A stretch of 64,000 bases of DNA, from positions 20,294-84,293 of the forward strand of contig JAFECS010000012.1 in assembly GCA_018241965.1 (NCBI GenBank), written 5' to 3'. The position numbers and the translations under genes were made by a program. The notes beneath the pieces were generated by a model. The model ran no database searches and was not told the DNA's origin. It saw only the letters and a program-made list of their open reading frames with translations. Below are positions 60,420 through 64,000 of this stretch, piece after piece. Source of the DNA: Pseudomonadota bacterium (GTDB lineage: Bacteria > Pseudomonadota > Gammaproteobacteria > Berkiellales > Berkiellaceae). Numbering within the stretch: position 1 is the first letter of the stretch; each line of letters begins with the position of its first letter.

Positions 60420-62321
60420 ATGACTAATAAATTTTTACGCGTCCTAGGATGGACCGTCGTTAGCTTTATCAGCATCATCGTTATTATCCCTGTTGGGGTC
60501 TTCCTCTATTTTGATCCTAATGATTATAAAGCTGAAATTAGTAATTTTATTACCGAAAAGTCAGGCCTGCCTTTAGAAATAAATGGTGCTATTGAACTCA
60601 AACTATTCCCTTGGTTGGGGTTTACTGTTTCTGATGTCAAAGGTAACTTTGTCAGCATTGAAAAATTGGATTTAAAAATACCCGTCAAAGAATTGTTCCA
60701 TCATCAATTGATCGTAGAAACCTTGCACTTGGAAGGTCTCAATCTCAATTTGGTCAAAAATGAAGACGGCACCACGAATTGGGAAAATGCTGGCAAACAA
60801 ATAAAACAAAAAGCGAACGATAAAAATTCAAGCGCCAATGACAATACCCGTGATGTGAAGACCTCCAGTAATTCAAAGAAAAAGCTTAGCTTTGCTTTAG
60901 CTCACTTTGATATTTCGGAAGGATCTGTTACTTATCAAGATAAAACCCAAGGTGATGTCCTTAGCATTACACATTTACAGCTCAAAGGTAAGCAAGGAAA
61001 AGAAAAAAGCGAATTTCCCGTAGAAGGCAAATTTGAGGTGTCACAAAATGGCTCAAGTTTAGCTTTGCGCGGCGCGATTGATTTTAAAGGTAGTGTCACT
61101 TTTGCTGAAAAAATTAGCGCTATAGCGACAACGAAGCTCAAACTTGATTTACCACAAAATCCAGAAGCTTTTAGAAAAGTGGATGCCGAATTACAAATAT
61201 CGCTTACCCCCAATAATGTCATTAATTTAAAAGACATTCGTCTTAAAGTCGGCGAACAGCTTATCACCGGCAAGGCTACCGTCCCGCAAGATAGTAACGC
61301 GCCAATTACTTTTGCATTAAAAACTAATGAGCTGGATCTCAATAAGCTAACAAAGCAATCTTCCAGCACTGAAGCTCCTACTAAGGATAAGAGCACATCA
61401 AAGCAAACCGCTAAAGTGCCAGCAAAAACCACAAAAAGCACCACCAGTCGCGCTATCACTGGTGAAGTGGTGATTGATAAGCTTATTACCAGCAATATAC
61501 AAATGACCAACGTGAGAGCGCTTATCAATAAAACCAATAATTTAGTCAACATTAACCCTTTGACCGCCACGCTGTATCAAGGCAGTTTAACTGCCAAAAT
61601 CAGCAAAGATCTTAACAACAGCGCTCCTGTTTTAATTCAAGGCGATTTGAATAACATACAAATTCAGCCCTTGTTGATGAGTCTTAAAAATGAAAAACGC
61701 TTAAGCGGTGTGGCCAATATTAATTTTAACTTGGCGCAAAATCATGACATCAATGGCGTTGTAAAAGTGGCGGTTAAAAATGGCGTGCTTGACGGAATAG
61801 ATGTGAAACATTATTTAACACTGGCGCAAAGCTTGATCAGTAAAGATAAAACCCCAAGTGAGGATACCAAGAAAACGCCCTTTGGGAATTTATCGGCCAC
61901 TTTAAAAATACACGACCAAATGATCGATAACAACGATCTCAGCTTAACTGCCCCTGACTTTAAAGCAAGCGGCGAAGGCAGCATTTATCTTGGTAGTAAA
62001 ACTATCGAATATAAAATGCAAGCATGGCGTGTGCATTCTGACAACCAAGTACGTGAAAATGATTATCCGTTGGCTATTCGCATCAAAGGCCCCTTGGATC
62101 ACCCCAAAATTGAGCCTGATGTCGATGTGTATTTGAAAAAAGGCTTGGAACAAGAAATTAAAAAACAACTTGGCAAACAGGTTGAAAAAAACATTGGCAA
62201 AATTTTAGGCTCTCCTTCGCAAACAGAAGCTCAACCGGGAGACGCTAATAATGAACTTCAACAAAAAATTGAAGATAAAATTAACAAAGGGTTAAATAAA
62301 TTATTTAAGAAAAAAGAATGA
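60420..62321 (+). CDS. AsmA-family outer-membrane assembly/lipid-related protein
   Basis: This encodes 633 residues from the ATG at 60420; the frame extends upstream through the tRNA gene, so the longer start is not real. One N-terminal helix (WTVVSFISIIVIIPVGVFLYF) is followed by FDPNDYKAEISNFITEKSGLPLEINGAIELK, the AsmA signature, then a long beta-rich periplasmic region and a Lys-rich end. AsmA-like proteins bridge inner and outer membranes and affect phospholipid transport. It overlaps mutY by ATGA. Confidence 0.88.
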   Translation: MTNKFLRVLGWTVVSFISIIVIIPVGVFLYFDPNDYKAEISNFITEKSGLPLEINGAIELKLFPWLGFTVSDVKGNFVSIEKLDLKIPVKELFHHQLIVETLHLEGLNLNLVKNEDGTTNWENAGKQIKQKANDKNSSANDNTRDVKTSSNSKKKLSFALAHFDISEGSVTYQDKTQGDVLSITHLQLKGKQGKEKSEFPVEGKFEVSQNGSSLALRGAIDFKGSVTFAEKISAIATTKLKLDLPQNPEAFRKVDAELQISLTPNNVINLKDIRLKVGEQLITGKATVPQDSNAPITFALKTNELDLNKLTKQSSSTEAPTKDKSTSKQTAKVPAKTTKSTTSRAITGEVVIDKLITSNIQMTNVRALINKTNNLVNINPLTATLYQGSLTAKISKDLNNSAPVLIQGDLNNIQIQPLLMSLKNEKRLSGVANINFNLAQNHDINGVVKVAVKNGVLDGIDVKHYLTLAQSLISKDKTPSEDTKKTPFGNLSATLKIHDQMIDNNDLSLTAPDFKASGEGSIYLGSKTIEYKMQAWRVHSDNQVRENDYPLAIRIKGPLDHPKIEPDVDVYLKKGLEQEIKKQLGKQVEKNIGKILGSPSQTEAQPGDANNELQQKIEDKINKGLNKLFKKKE

Positions 62322-63376
62322 AAGCTTGGTTTCAAAAACAAGTTTTAGCCTGGTATAAAATCCACGGCAGGCAACATCTGCCGTGGAAAAAAGCGCTTTC
62401 ACCTTATCGTGTTTGGGTTTCTGAAATTATGCTTCAGCAAACCCAAGTAGCCACCGTTATTCCTTATTTTGAAAAATTTATGCAGTCTTTTACTAACATT
62501 GAAGCACTCGCCAATGCCAATATTGATAGCGTATTGCACCACTGGGCGGGTTTAGGTTATTACGCCAGAGGGCGCAACTTACACAAAGCGGCCAAAATGA
62601 TTGTTGAGGATCATGCTGGGCAATTTCCCAACACCGTTGAAGAATTGATTACGCTTCCCGGCATTGGTTTATCCACCGCAGGCGCAATTGTTGCCCAAGC
62701 TTTTAACAAAAAAGCGACTATCTGCGATGGTAATGTCAAAAGAGTGTTATCTCGCTTTCACTGCGTAAAAGGGGCACTTGGTCAAAAAGATGTTGAAAAT
62801 ACATTATGGGATTTAGCGGTAAAATATACCCCCAACGAATTTGTTGCTGATTATACCCAAGCAATGATGGATATTGGCGCAACCCTTTGTACACGCACAC
62901 GTCCTGATTGTGAAAGGTGCCCCCTAAAGACGCGTTGCCAGGCTTACAAAAACAATCTGCAAACTGCTTTTCCAGAACGCGCTAAAGCAAAACGCCTGCC
63001 CTTGCGTCAAGCTCATTTTTTATGTGCAATTAATAGCCAGCAGGAAATTTTGCTCACCGCACGCCCTGATAAAGGGATCTGGGGTGGGTTATGGTGTTTG
63101 CCAGAATTTGACTCGCAAGCAGCCTTAGAAAGCTTTGTTAAAGGTAAACTAAAATCCGGCAAAACCTTAGCAAAATTACCCCCTTTAAAGCACACTTTTA
63201 CCCATTTTCACTTAACCTTAAAACCGCTGCTATTAATGCATGCAAAAAAACTGAAAACAGACACGCCAGAATATAAATGGGTAGATACCAAAATGCTTAA
63301 AAAGCTTGGCGTGCCTGCACCCATTAAAAAAATACTGCACTATGATATCATTGAAGAAAAGATGAGAGATTTATGA
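62318..63376 (+). CDS. mutY: Adenine DNA glycosylase MutY
   Basis: This encodes 352 residues. The HhH motif [17 protein letters not shown] is followed by the catalytic Asp in [12 protein letters not shown] (about 138), and [17 protein letters not shown] holds the four cysteines of the [4Fe-4S] cluster. A NUDIX-like C-terminal domain recognises 8-oxoG. It removes A opposite 8-oxoG. It overlaps both AsmA and yggX by ATGA. Confidence 0.95.
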   Translation: MKAWFQKQVLAWYKIHGRQHLPWKKALSPYRVWVSEIMLQQTQVATVIPYFEKFMQSFTNIEALANANIDSVLHHWAGLGYYARGRNLHKAAKMIVEDHAGQFPNTVEELITLPGIGLSTAGAIVAQAFNKKATICDGNVKRVLSRFHCVKGALGQKDVENTLWDLAVKYTPNEFVADYTQAMMDIGATLCTRTRPDCERCPLKTRCQAYKNNLQTAFPERAKAKRLPLRQAHFLCAINSQQEILLTARPDKGIWGGLWCLPEFDSQAALESFVKGKLKSGKTLAKLPPLKHTFTHFHLTLKPLLLMHAKKLKTDTPEYKWVDTKMLKKLGVPAPIKKILHYDIIEEKMRDL

Positions 63377-63657
63377 GCCAACGTATTGTTTATTGTCAAA
63401 AATTACTCAAAGAAGCCCCTGGCTTAAGCCACGTGCCCTATCCTGGCCCTTTGGGGCAACGGATCTATGAGAACATCTGTTTAGAAGCCTGGCAGCTGTG
63501 GTTAAAGCATCAAACGCTGCTAATTAACGAGAACCGTTTAAATGTACTTGATCCAAAATCGCGTGTCTTTTTAGAAACTGAAATGCAGAAGTTTTTCTTT
63601 GAGGGAAGTAGTGAAACTCCGGCAGGTTATAAGCCTATTGCCCAAGAAGACAAGTAA
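63373..63657 (+). CDS. yggX: Fe(2+)-trafficking protein YggX
   Basis: This encodes 94 residues. [13 protein letters not shown] with Cys, [18 protein letters not shown] and [29 protein letters not shown] follow YggX of E. coli. It helps protect Fe-S clusters, such as that of MutY, from oxidation. The mutY-yggX pair is conserved in Gammaproteobacteria. Confidence 0.94.
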   Translation: MSQRIVYCQKLLKEAPGLSHVPYPGPLGQRIYENICLEAWQLWLKHQTLLINENRLNVLDPKSRVFLETEMQKFFFEGSSETPAGYKPIAQEDK

Positions 63658-63862
63658 GTTGAATTTATAATTAACCAAACTTGACTCTTTCGACAACTTA
63701 CAGTTTAATTACCCCCTCTTATTTGTTACCGCAATTATGCAAACTCATTTTGCTTTAGGCGAGGCAGCAAGCTTTTGAGCAATAGGAGTGTACTCTGGTA
63801 CATGACTGTTGCGAAAATAGCGCCGCTAACGAAGCATAAAGAAAAATGAGGCAGCAGAATTA

Positions 63863-63938
63863 GGCCAGATAGCTCAGTCGGTAGAGCAAAGGACTGAAAA
63901 TCCTTGTGTCGGCGGTTCGAGTCCGTCCCAGGGCACCA
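63863..63938 (+). tRNA. tRNA-Phe (GAA), acceptor stem partly mismatched
   Basis: The cloverleaf gives D arm GCTC/GAGC, anticodon stem AAGGA/TCCTT around CTGAAAA (anticodon GAA), T arm GGCGG/CCGTC and an encoded CCA. The 5' acceptor strand GGCCAGA and the 3' strand CCAGGGC pair at only 4 of 7 positions. The 5' half resembles Legionella-type tRNA-Phe; the 3' half resembles a tRNA with a GCCCTGG acceptor. Confidence 0.75.
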
Positions 63939-64000
63939 AAAATTTTCCTTGTAAATCAATGGTTTACAAAGAGACGCAAACAAAGCGGCCCGTCAAAACG

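Noticed and set aside
63735..63983. Minus-strand frame reading PGTDSNRRHKDFQSFALP
   Set aside because: This is the well-known false protein made by reading the opposite strand of a tRNA-Phe gene.

Overview
The window is AT-rich gammaproteobacterial chromosome. Housekeeping synteny (yicC-gmk-rpoZ-spoT-recG opposite rph; pilT/pilU opposite yggS-proC-yggT-hydrolase-rdgB-hemW; coaBC-dut-algC-deoC) is typical of Gammaproteobacteria. Several genes look eukaryote-like: a protein with two R-SNARE motifs, an F-box-like/leucine-rich-repeat protein with basic nuclear-localisation-like tails, a Ser/Thr kinase, and a double-SIS protein resembling glucokinase regulatory protein. Together these suggest an intracellular, host-manipulating member of the Legionellales (Legionella/Coxiella/Berkiella-like). 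The genus is an inference; there is no rRNA gene here to settle it.

Layout. 0-5.6 kb is an accessory zone of short unrecognised genes, two double-glycine-leader peptides with a small membrane protein, a 111-bp tandem duplication, MITE-like inverted repeats, and the SNARE-like gene. 5.6-9.9 kb holds a PaaK/CoF390-like adenylating enzyme and the zinc uptake genes znuA, znuC and znuB. 10-14 kb is accessory again: F-box-like/LRR protein, a His/Tyr-rich secreted protein and a tannase-family esterase. 14-24 kb carries an LplT-Aas fusion, ubiA, a rubredoxin-reductase-like flavoprotein, arginase with ornithine aminotransferase, and an AAA/DUF4143 ATPase whose ribosome-binding site lies in a hairpin. 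24-37 kb is housekeeping: recG, spoT, rpoZ, gmk, yicC, rph, xth, pyrE, deoC, algC, dut, coaBC. 37-45 kb is mixed: rhodanese, HAD phosphatase, an alpha/alpha-barrel-like protein, an RTX-like exported protein, an EamA transporter, a GNAT enzyme, and a third double-glycine-leader peptide translationally coupled to a LuxR-type regulator. 45-52 kb is the pil/ygg cluster. 52-57.6 kb is a second effector-like island, where the kinase and the GCKR-like gene share a nearly identical promoter segment. 57.6-64 kb holds an SLC13-type transporter, trmB, tRNA-Gly(CCC), an AsmA protein, mutY, yggX and an odd tRNA-Phe whose acceptor stem does not pair fully.

How it fits together. RocF and RocD would turn arginine into glutamate semialdehyde/P5C, and ProC (47.8 kb) would turn P5C into proline. 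SpoT, omega and Gmk link guanine nucleotides to the stringent response. The accessory genes look like candidate secreted effectors and peptide signals or toxins. No secretion apparatus for them (type IV, type I, or a peptidase-containing ABC exporter) is encoded in the window.

The strongest candidate for something new is the tandem R-SNARE protein at 4409-5533. Next come the double-glycine peptides, one of them coupled to a LuxR regulator, and the kinase/GCKR-like pair with a duplicated promoter.
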